Positions 1-10,024 of a DNA stretch of 64,000 nucleotides are shown here, piece by piece. Under the pieces are notes generated by a model, which was given only the letters and a program-made list of their open reading frames with translations, ran no database searches and had not been told where the DNA came from. Source of the stretch: Sapientia aquatica (GTDB lineage Bacteria > Pseudomonadota > Gammaproteobacteria > Burkholderiales > Burkholderiaceae_D); the NCBI RefSeq assembly GCF_004358105.1, contig NZ_SMYL01000001.1:744001-808000 (forward strand). Direction: 5' to 3'. A program made the position numbers and the translations under genes. The stretch's first letter is position 1. Each line of letters starts with the position of its first letter.

Positions 1-386
1 CTTTGGATATGTTGCCGATGGAGCCAATCGCTGATGTGAAGTTTTTGCTGGGAGATTTTCGTGAGCAGGAAATATTGGATTTGCTGGAATCGAGCTTGCT
101 AGGTCGTAAAGTCGATTTGGTGTTGTCCGATATGGCGCCGAACTTGTCTGGCATCCCCACGGCGGATGCGGCGAGGATTGAAGACATTATTGAACTGGCG
201 ATTGAATTTTCTAGGGCACATTTAAAACCAAGTGGTTCTTTGTTGGTAAAATGCTTTCATGGCCCGGCTTACAACACGGTTTGGGCGCGTTTTAAAAGCG
301 AATTCAACCAGGTTTCCTCCAAAAAGCCAAAAGCTAGTCGCGACAAGTCCTCAGAAATATTTATTCTGGGGCGTGGCTTAAAATAA
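1..386 (+). CDS. rlmE: 23S rRNA (uridine-2'-O)-methyltransferase RlmE, 3' part
   Basis: This is the C-terminal part of RlmE (FtsJ/RrmJ), which methylates the 2'-O of U2552 in 23S rRNA of the 50S subunit using SAM. The frame is open to the left edge, so the true start and the N-terminal SAM-binding loop are outside the window. What remains carries three of the four family catalytic residues: Asp in VLSDMAPN, Lys in SLLVKCFHG, and Glu near the end in [10 protein letters not shown]. The position just upstream of ftsH is the conserved arrangement in many proteobacteria. A 181-base gap separates the two genes. Confidence 0.93.
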   Translation, partial: LDMLPMEPIADVKFLLGDFREQEILDLLESSLLGRKVDLVLSDMAPNLSGIPTADAARIEDIIELAIEFSRAHLKPSGSLLVKCFHGPAYNTVWARFKSEFNQVSSKKPKASRDKSSEIFILGRGLK

Positions 387-427
387 GTTGATAAAGTAAA
401 AATTTGTTGAATTTAACCAACTTATAC

Positions 428-455
428 TTGATAAACATTAAGCCGGCACTATATG
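428..455 (+). promoter_or_regulatory. possible sigma-70-type promoter for ftsH
   Basis: TTGATA at 428-433 and TATATG at 450-455 are spaced by 16 bases, about 110 bases before the ftsH start. Both boxes are partial matches to consensus. A small hairpin (CCCGG/CCGGG, 499-515) follows in the leader. I see no convincing heat-shock (sigma-32) promoter, although ftsH has one in E. coli. Confidence 0.35.
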
Positions 456-567
456 CTGAACAATCAAGTTGGCTAATTCCGAGTAAAATATTTTAAAACC
501 CGGCAATTTTCCGGGCGCATTGTTTTTTGTGGTTGCAAAAGACGCAATGAGTGTCTAAGGAGTTTTT

Positions 568-2442
568 GTGAATAATATGTTTTCTAAAGCAGCAATTTAT
601 GTCGTTATCGCGATGGTGCTGTTCATGGTGTTTAAGCAGTTTGACGGCAAAGGATTAAATTCCGGCGGATCGACAGTTGCTTATTCTGACTTCTTAGAGC
701 AAATCAAAGCTAAGCAATTACGTGAAGTGACGATCGAAGATCGAAATATCACTGCAGTTACCGTTGAGGGTAACAAGATTAAAACTACCGGTACTTACTT
801 AGATCGTGGCTTGATCGGTGATTTAGTCGCTAACGGCATCAAGTTCGACGTCAAGCAAGCCGAAGAGCCATCTTTATTAGTCCAATTATTGATGTCTTGG
901 GGGCCAATGTTGCTCCTGATCGGTGTTTGGGTATTCTTCATGCGCCAAATGCAAGGCGGCGGCAAGGGTGGGGCGTTTTCCTTCGGAAAGTCCAAAGCCC
1001 GGATGCTTGATGACACAAATAATAATGTTAGTTTCGCTGATGTCGCTGGTTGCGATGAGGCTAAAGAAGAAGTCCAAGAAATCGTCGAATTTTTGCGCGA
1101 CCCAACTAAATTCCAAAAATTAGGCGGACGTATTCCTCGTGGTGTTTTGATGGTTGGCCCTCCAGGTACGGGTAAAACACTGTTGGCGCGTGCAATTGCT
1201 GGCGAAGCTAAGGTGCCTTTCTTCACAATTTCCGGTTCTGACTTTGTCGAAATGTTCGTTGGCGTTGGTGCATCGCGGGTTCGCGACATGTTTGAGAACG
1301 CTAAAAAACATGCACCATGTATTATTTTTATCGACGAGATTGACGCTGTCGGTCGTCATCGCGGTGCCGGTATGGGTGGCGGAAACGACGAACGCGAACA
1401 AACGTTGAATCAAATGTTGGTTGAGATGGATGGCTTTGAAGCCAATTCAGGCGTCATCGTCATTGCGGCAACCAACCGCGCCGACGTGTTAGACAAAGCC
1501 TTGTTGCGCCCAGGTCGTTTTGACCGTCAAGTTACCGTTGGATTGCCAGACATTCGTGGTCGTGAGCAGATTTTGAATGTTCATATGCGCAAAGTGCCGA
1601 TTGCGCCCGATGTTAAAGCCGATATTTTGGCTCGTGGCACGCCGGGTTTCTCAGGTGCGGATTTGGCCAATTTGGTAAATGAATCTGCTTTATTCGCAGC
1701 GCGCCGTAACAAGCGCTTGGTCGAAATGCAGGATTTTGAAGACGCCAAAGATAAGATTTACATGGGTCCGGAACGGAAATCGATGGTTATGCGTGAAGAC
1801 GAGCGTCGTAACACCGCGTACCATGAATCCGGCCATGCCGTTGTAGCAAGCTTGTTGCCGAAGGCTGATCCGGTGCATAAAGTGACAATCATGCCGCGCG
1901 GTCAAGCATTAGGTTTAACTTGGCAACTTCCAGAGCACGATCAAATTAGTGGCTACAAAGATAAAATGCTCGGTGAAATCACCATTTTATTTGGTGGTCG
2001 AATTGCGGAAGAAATTTTTGTCGGTCAAATGTCAACTGGCGCGTCGAACGATTTCGCTCGTGCCACCAAGTTAGCACGCGCAATGGTGACGCGTTTCGGG
2101 ATGTCCGAAAAATTGGGTGTGATGGTGTACGAAGACAGTCAACAAGAAGGCTATTTTGGCGGCGCCTCTAAGACAATTTCTGAGGCAACTCAACAAACCG
2201 TCGACGCTGAAATTCGCCGTATTTTAGACACCCAATATGCTCAGTCCCGTCAATTGCTGGAAGAAAATCGGGATAAGGTCGAAGCGATGACCAAAGCGTT
2301 GCTGGACTGGGAAACAATCGATGCCGATCAAATTGGTGACATTATGCAAGGGTTGGAACCACGTCCACCAAAGATCAGTGGATCGATCAGAAAACCAAGT
2401 TCTGGCGATGGGATTGCTCCAAGCGTGACCGCAACCGTCTAG
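568..2442 (+). CDS. ftsH: ATP-dependent zinc metalloprotease FtsH
   Basis: FtsH is the inner-membrane AAA+ protease that degrades unassembled membrane proteins and short-lived cytosolic regulators. The 624-residue protein has the full family layout: a membrane helix at about 7-24, a periplasmic domain, a second helix at about 104-124, Walker A GPPGTGKT (197-204), Walker B IIFIDEID (252-259), the second region of homology around 304-320, and the zinc-protease motif HESGH (419-423). I chose the GTG at 568 because AAGGAG (557-562) lies five bases upstream. The in-frame ATG at 577 would be too far from it. A strong terminator follows, so ftsH probably ends its own transcript. Confidence 0.98.
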   Translation: MNNMFSKAAIYVVIAMVLFMVFKQFDGKGLNSGGSTVAYSDFLEQIKAKQLREVTIEDRNITAVTVEGNKIKTTGTYLDRGLIGDLVANGIKFDVKQAEEPSLLVQLLMSWGPMLLLIGVWVFFMRQMQGGGKGGAFSFGKSKARMLDDTNNNVSFADVAGCDEAKEEVQEIVEFLRDPTKFQKLGGRIPRGVLMVGPPGTGKTLLARAIAGEAKVPFFTISGSDFVEMFVGVGASRVRDMFENAKKHAPCIIFIDEIDAVGRHRGAGMGGGNDEREQTLNQMLVEMDGFEANSGVIVIAATNRADVLDKALLRPGRFDRQVTVGLPDIRGREQILNVHMRKVPIAPDVKADILARGTPGFSGADLANLVNESALFAARRNKRLVEMQDFEDAKDKIYMGPERKSMVMREDERRNTAYHESGHAVVASLLPKADPVHKVTIMPRGQALGLTWQLPEHDQISGYKDKMLGEITILFGGRIAEEIFVGQMSTGASNDFARATKLARAMVTRFGMSEKLGVMVYEDSQQEGYFGGASKTISEATQQTVDAEIRRILDTQYAQSRQLLEENRDKVEAMTKALLDWETIDADQIGDIMQGLEPRPPKISGSIRKPSSGDGIAPSVTATV

Positions 2443-2497
2443 TCTCGGTTTTTCGGGTGGCTAGCACGGGCAGAAAATCAGACATAAATTGGTTGAA

Positions 2498-2527
2498 AAG
2501 GCGGGGTTTATTCCTCGCCTTTTTTTT
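2498..2527 (+). terminator. intrinsic terminator after ftsH
   Basis: A nine-base stem (AAGGCGGGG / CCTCGCCTT, one mismatch) with a six-base loop runs into eight T residues. It separates ftsH from folP. Confidence 0.85.
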
Positions 2528-2549
2528 AATCTAAAAATAATTAAGCAAT

Positions 2550-3416
2550 ATGAATAAATATCTACAATGCGGGCGCTTTCGCTTGCCAATTACTGGTGAA
2601 AATGCCCGACCTTTAGTTATGGGAATTCTCAACGTAACGCCCGATTCGTTTTCCGATGGTTCTGATCACAATCAATTAAATTTTTTGTTGGATCGAGCTG
2701 AAGCGATGATTAATGCGGGAGTTGACATCATTGATATTGGCGGCGAATCCACGCGACCTGGCGCTCAGCCAGTTAGCCTAGAGACTGAATTACAGCGCGT
2801 CATGCCAATCATTTACGCTTTGCAAGATTGCGGCATTCCACTCTCCATTGACACTTATAAACCCGAAGTCATGCGCGAGGCGCAAATCGCTGGTGTGGAC
2901 ATGATTAATGATGTGCATGGATTTAGAGCAAAAGGCGCCTTAGACGTCGTGGCTCAAGGTGATTGCGCGCTGTGTATTATGCACATGCAAAACACGCCGC
3001 AGACGATGCAAGATCAGCCTCTTTATGACGATGTGTTGACCGAGGTCAGTGATTTTTTTGCTGAGCGAATTAATCAAATTCAGTTGCACAATATCGCCAA
3101 AAACCGACTGTTGCTCGACGTTGGATTTGGATTTGGTAAAAGTTTGCCGCATAATCTGACGCTTCTGCAAAATCAAAAGTTGTTTTCAGAGCGATTCAGT
3201 TTGCCCGTCTTAGCTGGCCTTTCCCGAAAATCAATGTTGGGTGCAATTACTGGGAAGCCTGTTGAGCTCAGAATGGCAGCGAGCATCGGAGCTGCGCTCA
3301 CGGCAGTTGTAAATGGCGCGCATATTGTACGGGTGCATGATGTGGCAGAGACTATTGATGCACTGAAAATTTGGACGGCTTCAAACAATAAATCAGACTC
3401 AGCTTTGGCTGAATAA
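2550..3416 (+). CDS. folP: dihydropteroate synthase
   Basis: FolP condenses 4-aminobenzoate with 6-hydroxymethyl-7,8-dihydropterin pyrophosphate to make dihydropteroate in folate synthesis, and is the sulfonamide target. The 288-residue length fits. Both family signatures are visible: [13 protein letters not shown] (25-37) and [11 protein letters not shown] (62-72). The C-terminal SRKSMLG loop that binds pterin and sulfonamide is also present. glmM begins eight bases after its stop, the conserved folP-glmM pair, so the two are very likely co-transcribed from a promoter downstream of the ftsH terminator. Confidence 0.97.
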   Translation: MNKYLQCGRFRLPITGENARPLVMGILNVTPDSFSDGSDHNQLNFLLDRAEAMINAGVDIIDIGGESTRPGAQPVSLETELQRVMPIIYALQDCGIPLSIDTYKPEVMREAQIAGVDMINDVHGFRAKGALDVVAQGDCALCIMHMQNTPQTMQDQPLYDDVLTEVSDFFAERINQIQLHNIAKNRLLLDVGFGFGKSLPHNLTLLQNQKLFSERFSLPVLAGLSRKSMLGAITGKPVELRMAASIGAALTAVVNGAHIVRVHDVAETIDALKIWTASNNKSDSALAE

Positions 3417-3424
3417 GGACAATA

Positions 3425-4762
3425 ATGACGAGAAAATATTTTGGTACGGATGGCATTCGCGGAAAAGTCGGGAAAGCGCCAATTACTCCAGATTTTGTGA
3501 TGCGCTTGGGGTATGCCGCGGGACAGGTACTAGCAAAAGTGAAGCATCAAGAGTCCAACCGACCAACAGTATTGATCGGAAAAGATACGCGAATTTCTGG
3601 TTATATGTTGGAAGCTGCTCTGCAAGCCGGTTTTGCCGCGGCTGGAGTCGATGTTGTACTGGCTGGCCCGGTGCCAACGCCGGCGATTGCTTATTTAACG
3701 CGCGCATTACGTTTAAATGCGGGTGTTGTGATTTCGGCGTCGCATAATCCATTCGATGACAACGGTATTAAATTTTTCTCTGCCCAAGGAACCAAGTTGC
3801 CGGACGATGTAGAGCTAGAAATTGAAGCGGGCTTAGAGCGCGAAATGGGTTGCGTGCCATCGGAAAAACTCGGTAAAGCACGCCGCCTTGATGACGCGCA
3901 AGGGCGTTACATTGAATTTTGTAAAAGCAGCTTCCCTAACGAGCTTGATTTGCGCGGCTTAAAAATCGTTGTCGATTGCGCGCACGGAGCCGCTTACCAC
4001 ATTGCTCCGCATGTGCTGCATGAATTGGGCGCTGAAGTTATTGCCATTGGCAATCAACCAAACGGACTCAACATCAACGATAAAGTCGGCGCAACTGATA
4101 CAGCCGCATTAGCGCAAGCAGTTGTCCACCATCATGCTGATCTTGGTATTGCGCTGGATGGCGATGCAGATCGATTGATGATGACGGACTCTACTGGGCG
4201 AGTCTATAACGGCGATGAATTGTTATACCTCATGGCGCAAGATAGGCTGCAGCAAGGTCAGTTGTCCGGCGTGGTCGGTACGTTGATGACCAACATGGCG
4301 CTGGAAGTTGCCTTTGCTGAGTTAGGTGTGCCGTTTGCCCGAGCTAAAGTTGGTGATCGATATGTGCTCGAATTAATGCGTGAACACGGCTGGATATTAG
4401 GTGGTGAAGGATCGGGGCATCTACTTTGTTTAGATAAACATAGCACTGGGGATGGCATCATCTCGGCACTGCAAGTGTTATCAGCGCTGCGTCGCCATAA
4501 CAAAACCTTGCCAGAATTTTTCGCTGGCATTTCCATGTTCCCGCAGGCCTTAGTTAATGTGCGCGTGCCAGTTGGAACGGATTGGCAAAAAAATGCGGCG
4601 ATGGTGGCAGACAAAGCTGAGGTTGAAGCCGAATTAGGGAAAAACGGACGCGTACTGATCCGCGCCTCTGGCACCGAGCCATTAATTCGAGTCATGGTTG
4701 AAGCGCGTGAGGAAGCGATTGCGAAACAAATGGCCCAACGATTGGCGGCCTTTTTAGCTTAG
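3425..4762 (+). CDS. glmM: phosphoglucosamine mutase
   Basis: GlmM converts glucosamine-6-phosphate to glucosamine-1-phosphate on the way to UDP-GlcNAc for peptidoglycan and lipopolysaccharide. The 445-residue protein begins with the typical [10 protein letters not shown]. The active-site serine is Ser106 in [12 protein letters not shown], the metal loop is LDGDADR near 244, and the phosphate-binding [12 protein letters not shown] lies near the C-terminus. It follows folP with eight bases between. No clear terminator is seen after it, and a 348-base non-coding stretch separates it from leuC. Confidence 0.98.
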   Translation: MTRKYFGTDGIRGKVGKAPITPDFVMRLGYAAGQVLAKVKHQESNRPTVLIGKDTRISGYMLEAALQAGFAAAGVDVVLAGPVPTPAIAYLTRALRLNAGVVISASHNPFDDNGIKFFSAQGTKLPDDVELEIEAGLEREMGCVPSEKLGKARRLDDAQGRYIEFCKSSFPNELDLRGLKIVVDCAHGAAYHIAPHVLHELGAEVIAIGNQPNGLNINDKVGATDTAALAQAVVHHHADLGIALDGDADRLMMTDSTGRVYNGDELLYLMAQDRLQQGQLSGVVGTLMTNMALEVAFAELGVPFARAKVGDRYVLELMREHGWILGGEGSGHLLCLDKHSTGDGIISALQVLSALRRHNKTLPEFFAGISMFPQALVNVRVPVGTDWQKNAAMVADKAEVEAELGKNGRVLIRASGTEPLIRVMVEAREEAIAKQMAQRLAAFLA

Positions 4763-5110
4763 CAATATCAAGGATGAGTGGTGGAAGAAAGCAATACTTC
4801 TCTGTTGCCACTCGTTGATTAGTTGACTGGCCTTTATCGCTTAATTCGTCCCTAAAAGTCTGGTTTGGTTAATTAATTTGAATAAATTCAATAGCTTATT
4901 TGGTGCTCATTAATTTGTTTAAGTGTTGAATTTTATGCGGCATCACGTTAAATCACCGTACTGCTGTCAGTTTTAAATTCGGTGAAAACGAGTTTAAGCA
5001 AAGAAAAATCGGTAAATTTTACAATCAGTCGAGCCGCTATGCTCTGTCTGCACGACAACTATGGCATAATCTAAGGCTCGAATAAATATGCCCACTAGGT
5101 TGCAAGCATT
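4763..5110. other. intergenic region glmM-leuC
   Basis: This 348-base AT-rich stretch holds no open frame that looks coding and no strong terminator. Near its right end an extended -10 element stands out and is listed separately. An inverted pair CGAGCC (5030-5035) / GGCTCG (5075-5080) brackets that element and might be an operator, but it is short enough to be chance. Confidence 0.6.
5062..5070 (+). promoter_or_regulatory. possible extended -10 promoter for leuC
   Basis: TGGCATAAT reads as an extended -10 (TGn followed by CATAAT) 40 bases before the leuC ATG. I see no good -35 box 17 bases upstream, which is tolerable for extended -10 promoters. I found no leucine-rich leader peptide ahead of it. 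Confidence 0.35.
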
Positions 5111-6511
5111 ATGTTGAAAACGCTTTACGATAAATTATGGGAATCGCACGCGATTCACACCGAGCCGGACGGAACCACGATCTTGTACATCGATCGTCAT
5201 TTGTTGCACGAAGTCACCAGTCCACAGGCTTTTGACGGTTTGCGTTTGGCAAATCGCCAACCTTGGCGTAACTCAGCAAATCTAGTCGTGGCCGATCACA
5301 ACGTACCGACCACCAACCGAATTAATGGAATTGACGACCCAACTTCGCGTCTGCAAGTTGAAACACTTGATGCCAACACCAAACAATACGGATTGACTTA
5401 CTTTGGCATGAACGATAAACGCCAAGGTATCGTGCATGTAATTGGGCCTGAGCAGGGCGCGACATTGCCTGGCATGACAGTGGTTTGCGGCGATTCACAC
5501 ACCTCGACACACGGGGCCTTTGGTTGTTTAGCGCATGGGATCGGAACTTCCGAAGTGGAGCACGTGTTAGCAACCCAAACTTTGGTCACGCAAAAATCAA
5601 AAGCAATGCTGGTTCAAGTGGACGGTGTTTTGTCCGCAGGAGTCACTGCCAAAGACATCGTATTAGCGATTATTGGCAAGATTGGCACAGCCGGTGGAAC
5701 GGGTTATGCAATTGAATTTGCTGGCTCAGCGATTCGTAGTTTATCCATGGAAGGTCGCATGACCGTCTGCAATATGGCGATCGAAGCTGGCGCGCGCGCT
5801 GGGATGATTGCCGTGGACGACACGACCATCAATTATGTAAAAGGCCGACCTTATTCTCCAGTTGGTCCGCAATGGGATCAGGCGGTTACTTATTGGCGAA
5901 CGTTGCACTCTGATGCGGGCGCGCCGTTTGATTTAGTGATTCATTTGAATGCCGCAGAAATTAAGCCGCAAGTCACGTGGGGCACATCGCCAGAGATGGT
6001 GCTAGCCATTGATGGTCGGATTCCAGATCCAGATCAAGAGCGCGATGCCGTTAAGCGTGACGCCATTGAAAAAGCATTGGCGTACATGGCCCTAAAGCCG
6101 AATACCGCCTTGACCGACATTCGTATCGACAAAGTGTTTATTGGATCTTGCACTAATTCGCGGATTGAAGACTTGCGTGCAGCAGCCTCAGTTGTGCGTG
6201 GAAAGCATCGCGCTTCGAACGTAAAATTGGCGATGGTCGTGCCAGGGTCTGGGCTGGTTAAAGAACAGGCTGAGCGAGAAGGTCTTGATCGTATTTTTAA
6301 AGACGCTGGCTTTGAATGGCGTGAACCAGGCTGTTCGATGTGCTTGGCCATGAATGCGGATCGGTTGGAACCGGGCGAGCGCTGCGCTTCAACATCGAAT
6401 CGCAATTTTGAGGGACGCCAAGGTCAAGGTGGTCGAACTCACTTGGTCTCACCTGCGATGGCCGCAGCAGCCGGAATTGCCGGTCATTTTGTCGATATCC
6501 GCAAATTGTAA
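5111..6511 (+). CDS. leuC: 3-isopropylmalate dehydratase large subunit
   Basis: LeuC is the catalytic [4Fe-4S] subunit that, with LeuD, isomerises 2-isopropylmalate to 3-isopropylmalate in leucine synthesis. The 466-residue length equals that of the E. coli protein. Aconitase-family motifs are plain: [15 protein letters not shown], the first cluster cysteine in [14 protein letters not shown], and the other two in GCSMCLAMN. The ATG at 5111 gives the usual N-terminus ([11 protein letters not shown]). It heads a leuC-(entericidin)-leuD-leuB-asd run on one strand. Confidence 0.98.
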   Translation: MLKTLYDKLWESHAIHTEPDGTTILYIDRHLLHEVTSPQAFDGLRLANRQPWRNSANLVVADHNVPTTNRINGIDDPTSRLQVETLDANTKQYGLTYFGMNDKRQGIVHVIGPEQGATLPGMTVVCGDSHTSTHGAFGCLAHGIGTSEVEHVLATQTLVTQKSKAMLVQVDGVLSAGVTAKDIVLAIIGKIGTAGGTGYAIEFAGSAIRSLSMEGRMTVCNMAIEAGARAGMIAVDDTTINYVKGRPYSPVGPQWDQAVTYWRTLHSDAGAPFDLVIHLNAAEIKPQVTWGTSPEMVLAIDGRIPDPDQERDAVKRDAIEKALAYMALKPNTALTDIRIDKVFIGSCTNSRIEDLRAAASVVRGKHRASNVKLAMVVPGSGLVKEQAEREGLDRIFKDAGFEWREPGCSMCLAMNADRLEPGERCASTSNRNFEGRQGQGGRTHLVSPAMAAAAGIAGHFVDIRKL

Positions 6512-6567
6512 GTCGGCATTATTGTTTCAATAAAACTTAACTTTTGTTATTAAAAAGGGGAATAAAA

Positions 6568-6696
6568 ATGAAGAAAATAGCGTTAGCTTGTTTAGCCGTT
6601 TTAACTTTGACTACTCTAACTGCCTGCAACACCATGGCCGGTATAGGCAAAGACGTAAAAAGCATGGGGCAATCGGTAGAAAATGCGGCCAAATAA
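6568..6696 (+). CDS. entericidin A/B-family small lipoprotein
   Basis: This 42-residue lipoprotein precursor was read directly from the sequence. The N-terminus is MKKIALACLAVLTLTTLTAC, with lipobox LTAC and the lipid-modified Cys at 20. A short tail (NTMAGIGKDVKSMGQSVENA...) follows, closely matching the entericidin family. AAAGGGG lies about seven bases before the ATG. Entericidins are tiny lipoproteins first described as an antidote/toxin pair in E. coli; only one copy is seen here. An entericidin between leuC and leuD recurs in related bacteria. A leucine-specific role is not known to me. Confidence 0.88.
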   Translation: MKKIALACLAVLTLTTLTACNTMAGIGKDVKSMGQSVENAAK

Positions 6697-6764
6697 TTCG
6701 TAATTTGGCCCCGAGATTGTCGAATTACAAAGCGCACTAGTAGGTGCATTTTGAAAGTAAGTAA

Positions 6765-7412
6765 GTGGATAAATTTATTGTACATAAAGGCATAGTTGCT
6801 CCATTGGATCGCGCCAATGTGGATACCGATGCCATTATTCCGAAGCAGTTTTTGAAATCAATACATCGCACCGGTTTCGGTCCAAATCTGTTTGATGAGT
6901 GGCGTTATCTTGATCACGGCGAACCCGGGATTGACAACAGTAAGCGACCGGTGAACCCTGATTTTGTATTGAATCAAGCGCGTTACCAAGGAGCGTCGAT
7001 TTTATTGGCGCGTAAAAACTTTGGTTGTGGTTCTTCACGCGAACACGCTCCGTGGGCTTTGCAGCAATTCGGCTTTCGCGCAATTATTGCGCCTAGCTTT
7101 GCAGACATCTTCTACAACAATTGCTTTAAAAATGGTTTGTTGCCGATTGTGTTGCCTGAGACGGTAATTGATTCTCTATTCAATGAGATTAATGCGTTTA
7201 TCGGCTATCAGCTGCAAATCGACTTGGAACAGCAAGTTATTTCCACTGCCAATGGCGACCGTCATTTTAAGTTTGATTTGGATGCGTTCCGCAAACATTG
7301 CCTCTTGAATGGTTTGGATGATATTGCGCTGACGTTGCGTTCGTCCGATAAGATCCGCGATTTTGAAGCCCGTCATTTGGCTAATCAGCCTTGGTTAGCT
7401 AACTCGATTTAA
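6765..7412 (+). CDS. leuD: 3-isopropylmalate dehydratase small subunit
   Basis: LeuD is the swivel-domain subunit that completes isopropylmalate isomerase with LeuC. The 215-residue protein shows the family segments [32 protein letters not shown] and [13 protein letters not shown]. The start is the GTG at 6765, giving [22 protein letters not shown]; the upstream ribosome site is weak. leuB starts 25 bases after the stop. The entericidin gene separates it from leuC. Confidence 0.97.
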   Translation: MDKFIVHKGIVAPLDRANVDTDAIIPKQFLKSIHRTGFGPNLFDEWRYLDHGEPGIDNSKRPVNPDFVLNQARYQGASILLARKNFGCGSSREHAPWALQQFGFRAIIAPSFADIFYNNCFKNGLLPIVLPETVIDSLFNEINAFIGYQLQIDLEQQVISTANGDRHFKFDLDAFRKHCLLNGLDDIALTLRSSDKIRDFEARHLANQPWLANSI

Positions 7413-7437
7413 TCTTTTCTCACTCTTAATTTACACA

Positions 7438-8508
7438 ATGAAAATCGCAATCTTGCCAGGCGATGGTATCGGCCCAGAAATCGTTGATCAAGCGGTCAAT
7501 GTACTGAATGCTTTGGATTTGAAATTTGAAATGGAATCCGCGCCAGTCGGTGGCGCAGGCTATGCAGCACATGGCCATCCATTGCCTGAGGCCACGTTGA
7601 AGCTCGCGCAGGAAGCGGATGCAATTCTGTTTGGCGCAGTCGGTGACTGGAAATACGATACGCTTGAGCGTTCCCTGAGACCAGAACAGGCGATTTTAGG
7701 ATTGCGTAAGAACCTTAATTTATTCGCCAATTTGCGCCCAGCGATTTTGTACCCAGAATTGTCTGGCGCATCAACTCTAAAACCAGAAGTGGTCTCTGGT
7801 TTGGATATCTTGATTATCCGTGAGCTGACCGGCGATATCTATTTTGGCAAGCCGCGCGGGGTTCGGATTGCAACCGATGGCGCGTTTGTTGGTGAACGTG
7901 AAGGCTACGACACTATGCGTTATGCCGAAACTGAAATCAGACGAATTGCCCATGTTGCGTTTCAAGCGGCTCAGAAGCGTGACAAGCGTTTAACCAGCGT
8001 CGATAAAGCCAATGTGTTAGAGACTTTCCAGTTTTGGAAAGACATCGTTACCGATGTTCACAAAGAATATCCCGATGTAGCGTTGGATCATATGTACGTG
8101 GATAACGCCGCGATGCAGTTGATACGCGCACCAAAGAAATTCGACGTCATGGTCACCGGTAATATGTTTGGCGATATTTTGTCCGATGCCGCCGCAATGT
8201 TGACCGGCTCAATTGGTATGTTGCCGTCTGCTTCGCTGGATAAGAATAATAAAGGTTTGTACGAGCCGTCACACGGTTCCGCGCCGGACATTGCTGGCAA
8301 AGGAATTGCGAACCCATTAGCGACGATTTTATCGGCTGCCATGATGTTGCGTTTTTCTTTGGGACTTCCAGAGCAGGCCGATCGCATTGAGAACGCGGTC
8401 AAAAAAGTATTGGCTCAAGGTTTGCGTACACCGGATATTTATGAAGCAGGTACGACAAAAGTAGGAACAGTAGAAATGGGTGAAGCGGTCGTTCGTGCCT
8501 TAATCTAA
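7438..8508 (+). CDS. leuB: 3-isopropylmalate dehydrogenase
   Basis: LeuB oxidatively decarboxylates 3-isopropylmalate to 2-oxoisocaproate with NAD+, the third leucine-specific step. The 356-residue protein starts [16 protein letters not shown]. It carries the substrate-binding arginines ([22 protein letters not shown]), the metal-binding [13 protein letters not shown], and the NAD site [18 protein letters not shown]. It sits between leuD and asd in one transcriptional direction. Confidence 0.98.
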   Translation: MKIAILPGDGIGPEIVDQAVNVLNALDLKFEMESAPVGGAGYAAHGHPLPEATLKLAQEADAILFGAVGDWKYDTLERSLRPEQAILGLRKNLNLFANLRPAILYPELSGASTLKPEVVSGLDILIIRELTGDIYFGKPRGVRIATDGAFVGEREGYDTMRYAETEIRRIAHVAFQAAQKRDKRLTSVDKANVLETFQFWKDIVTDVHKEYPDVALDHMYVDNAAMQLIRAPKKFDVMVTGNMFGDILSDAAAMLTGSIGMLPSASLDKNNKGLYEPSHGSAPDIAGKGIANPLATILSAAMMLRFSLGLPEQADRIENAVKKVLAQGLRTPDIYEAGTTKVGTVEMGEAVVRALI

Positions 8509-8557
8509 TTACGATAGGCTCATCCGTATTTAAAATTCAATTCAGCGGGAAGATAAA

Positions 8558-9682
8558 ATGAAATTAGTTGGTCTGGTTGGTTGGCGTGGCATGGTGGGTT
8601 CGGTCTTGTTGCAGCGCATGCAAGAAGAGGGCGATTTCGCTCATATTGAACCGGTATTTTTCTCAACATCTAACGCGGGTGGTCAAGCACCTAGCTTGGC
8701 GAAGAATGAGACGACATTGCAAGACGCAAATGATATTGCCGCATTGAAGAAGTGCGACATTATTATTACCTGCCAAGGTGGTGACTATACTTCCGAGATT
8801 TTCCCGCAATTGCGCGCAAGCGGTTGGGACGGCTATTGGATTGACGCGGCTTCCACGTTGCGCATGAACGAAGATGCAATTATTGTCTTGGACCCAGTTA
8901 ATTCGGATGTCATCAAGGCTGGTTTAGCGCGTGGCATCAAAAACTACATCGGCGGAAATTGCACAGTTTCCTGCATGTTGATGGGCTTAGGCGGCTTGTT
9001 TAAACACGATATGGTGGAGTGGGTAAATAGCATGACTTACCAAGCTGCATCAGGCGGTGGTGCGCAGCATATGCGTGAGTTGTTGACGCAGTTCGGACAA
9101 ATTAACGCTTCAGTCAAGTCATTGTTGGATAACCCAAGTTCAGCAATTTTAGAGATTGATCGGCAAGTTTTGGCGCAGCAACACGCATTTACTGCGGAAG
9201 AAACCAAACAATTCGGCGTTCCATTGGCGGGTAATCTAATTCCTTGGATTGATAAAGATTTGGGCGACGGTAGTTCCAAAGAAGAATGGAAAGCTGGCGT
9301 TGAAACCAATAAAATCCTCGGCCGCGGTGTTGGATTTGAAAAAGCGGCGATTCCGGTAGATGGTTTGTGCGTACGAATCGGTGCAATGCGTTGCCACTCG
9401 CAGGCATTAACCATCAAGCTTCGCCAAGACGTGCCGTTAAATGAAATTGAAGCGATTATCGCGCAAAGTAATCCATGGGCAAAAGTTGTCGAAAATACTC
9501 GTGAAGCCTCAATGCGCGAGTTGACCCCAGCGGCGGTTACTGGTGGCATGATCATTCCGGTTGGACGTCTGCGTAAGTTGCAAATGGGGGGCGAATATTT
9601 GTCCGCCTTTACCGTTGGGGATCAATTATTATGGGGTGCTGCCGAACCCTTACGGCGCATGCTACGTATTTTGGTCGATTGA
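8558..9682 (+). CDS. asd: aspartate-semialdehyde dehydrogenase
   Basis: Asd reduces aspartyl-4-phosphate to aspartate semialdehyde with NADPH, feeding lysine/diaminopimelate, threonine and methionine synthesis. The 374-residue protein begins with the Rossmann segment [14 protein letters not shown]. The catalytic cysteine is Cys135 in [11 protein letters not shown], and the substrate-binding [10 protein letters not shown] lies further on. GGGAAG lies about seven bases before the ATG. The Asd type matches the gammaproteobacterial-like enzyme of betaproteobacteria. A clean terminator follows. Confidence 0.97.
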   Translation: MKLVGLVGWRGMVGSVLLQRMQEEGDFAHIEPVFFSTSNAGGQAPSLAKNETTLQDANDIAALKKCDIIITCQGGDYTSEIFPQLRASGWDGYWIDAASTLRMNEDAIIVLDPVNSDVIKAGLARGIKNYIGGNCTVSCMLMGLGGLFKHDMVEWVNSMTYQAASGGGAQHMRELLTQFGQINASVKSLLDNPSSAILEIDRQVLAQQHAFTAEETKQFGVPLAGNLIPWIDKDLGDGSSKEEWKAGVETNKILGRGVGFEKAAIPVDGLCVRIGAMRCHSQALTIKLRQDVPLNEIEAIIAQSNPWAKVVENTREASMRELTPAAVTGGMIIPVGRLRKLQMGGEYLSAFTVGDQLLWGAAEPLRRMLRILVD

Positions 9683-9700
9683 TTTGTAACCAATTAGCAA

Positions 9701-9728
9701 AAAAAAGGGACTGTTAAGTCCCTTTTTT
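9701..9728 (+). terminator. intrinsic terminator after asd
   Basis: A perfect stem AGGGACT / AGTCCCT with loop GTTA is flanked by A-rich and T-rich runs, so it could stop transcription from either side. It closes the leu-asd cluster. Confidence 0.9.
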
Positions 9729-10024
9729 ACAATATTACTGTTCGTAAATTACAGTGCAACATATAATCATGCAAGATTTGAACTATTGTATGAAGGTAAC
9801 ATTTGGTAACTATGTGTTGCTTCGGCATCATTAAAATTGCTCGTAATCAAGATAAACTTGCAACCCTAAGTTCCTGATGTTAATGTGAAAAGCCGAAATA
9901 TCATTTCGGGACGGGCAAAGAGTTCAATTGAGCAACTTTTTGGGCTGAATGTTAATTATTAAAAACGGCTCACGAGTTCCTTAGCACCTGTAGCTATTAT
10001 CTCAATCAATTTACGTCATAAAAT
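9729..10024. other. fimV upstream region
   Basis: About 300 bases without a gene. The one clear structure is a perfect seven-base inverted repeat CCGAAAT-ATC-ATTTCGG at 9893-9909, about 115 bases before the fimV start. It could be an operator or a leader hairpin; no T-run follows, so it is not a terminator. TATTAT at 9995-10000 could be a -10 box, but no good -35 is seen. Confidence 0.5.

Noticed and set aside
795-1289. 164-codon minus-strand frame inside ftsH
   Set aside because: Antisense to a highly conserved gene; no ribosome site or recognisable domain.
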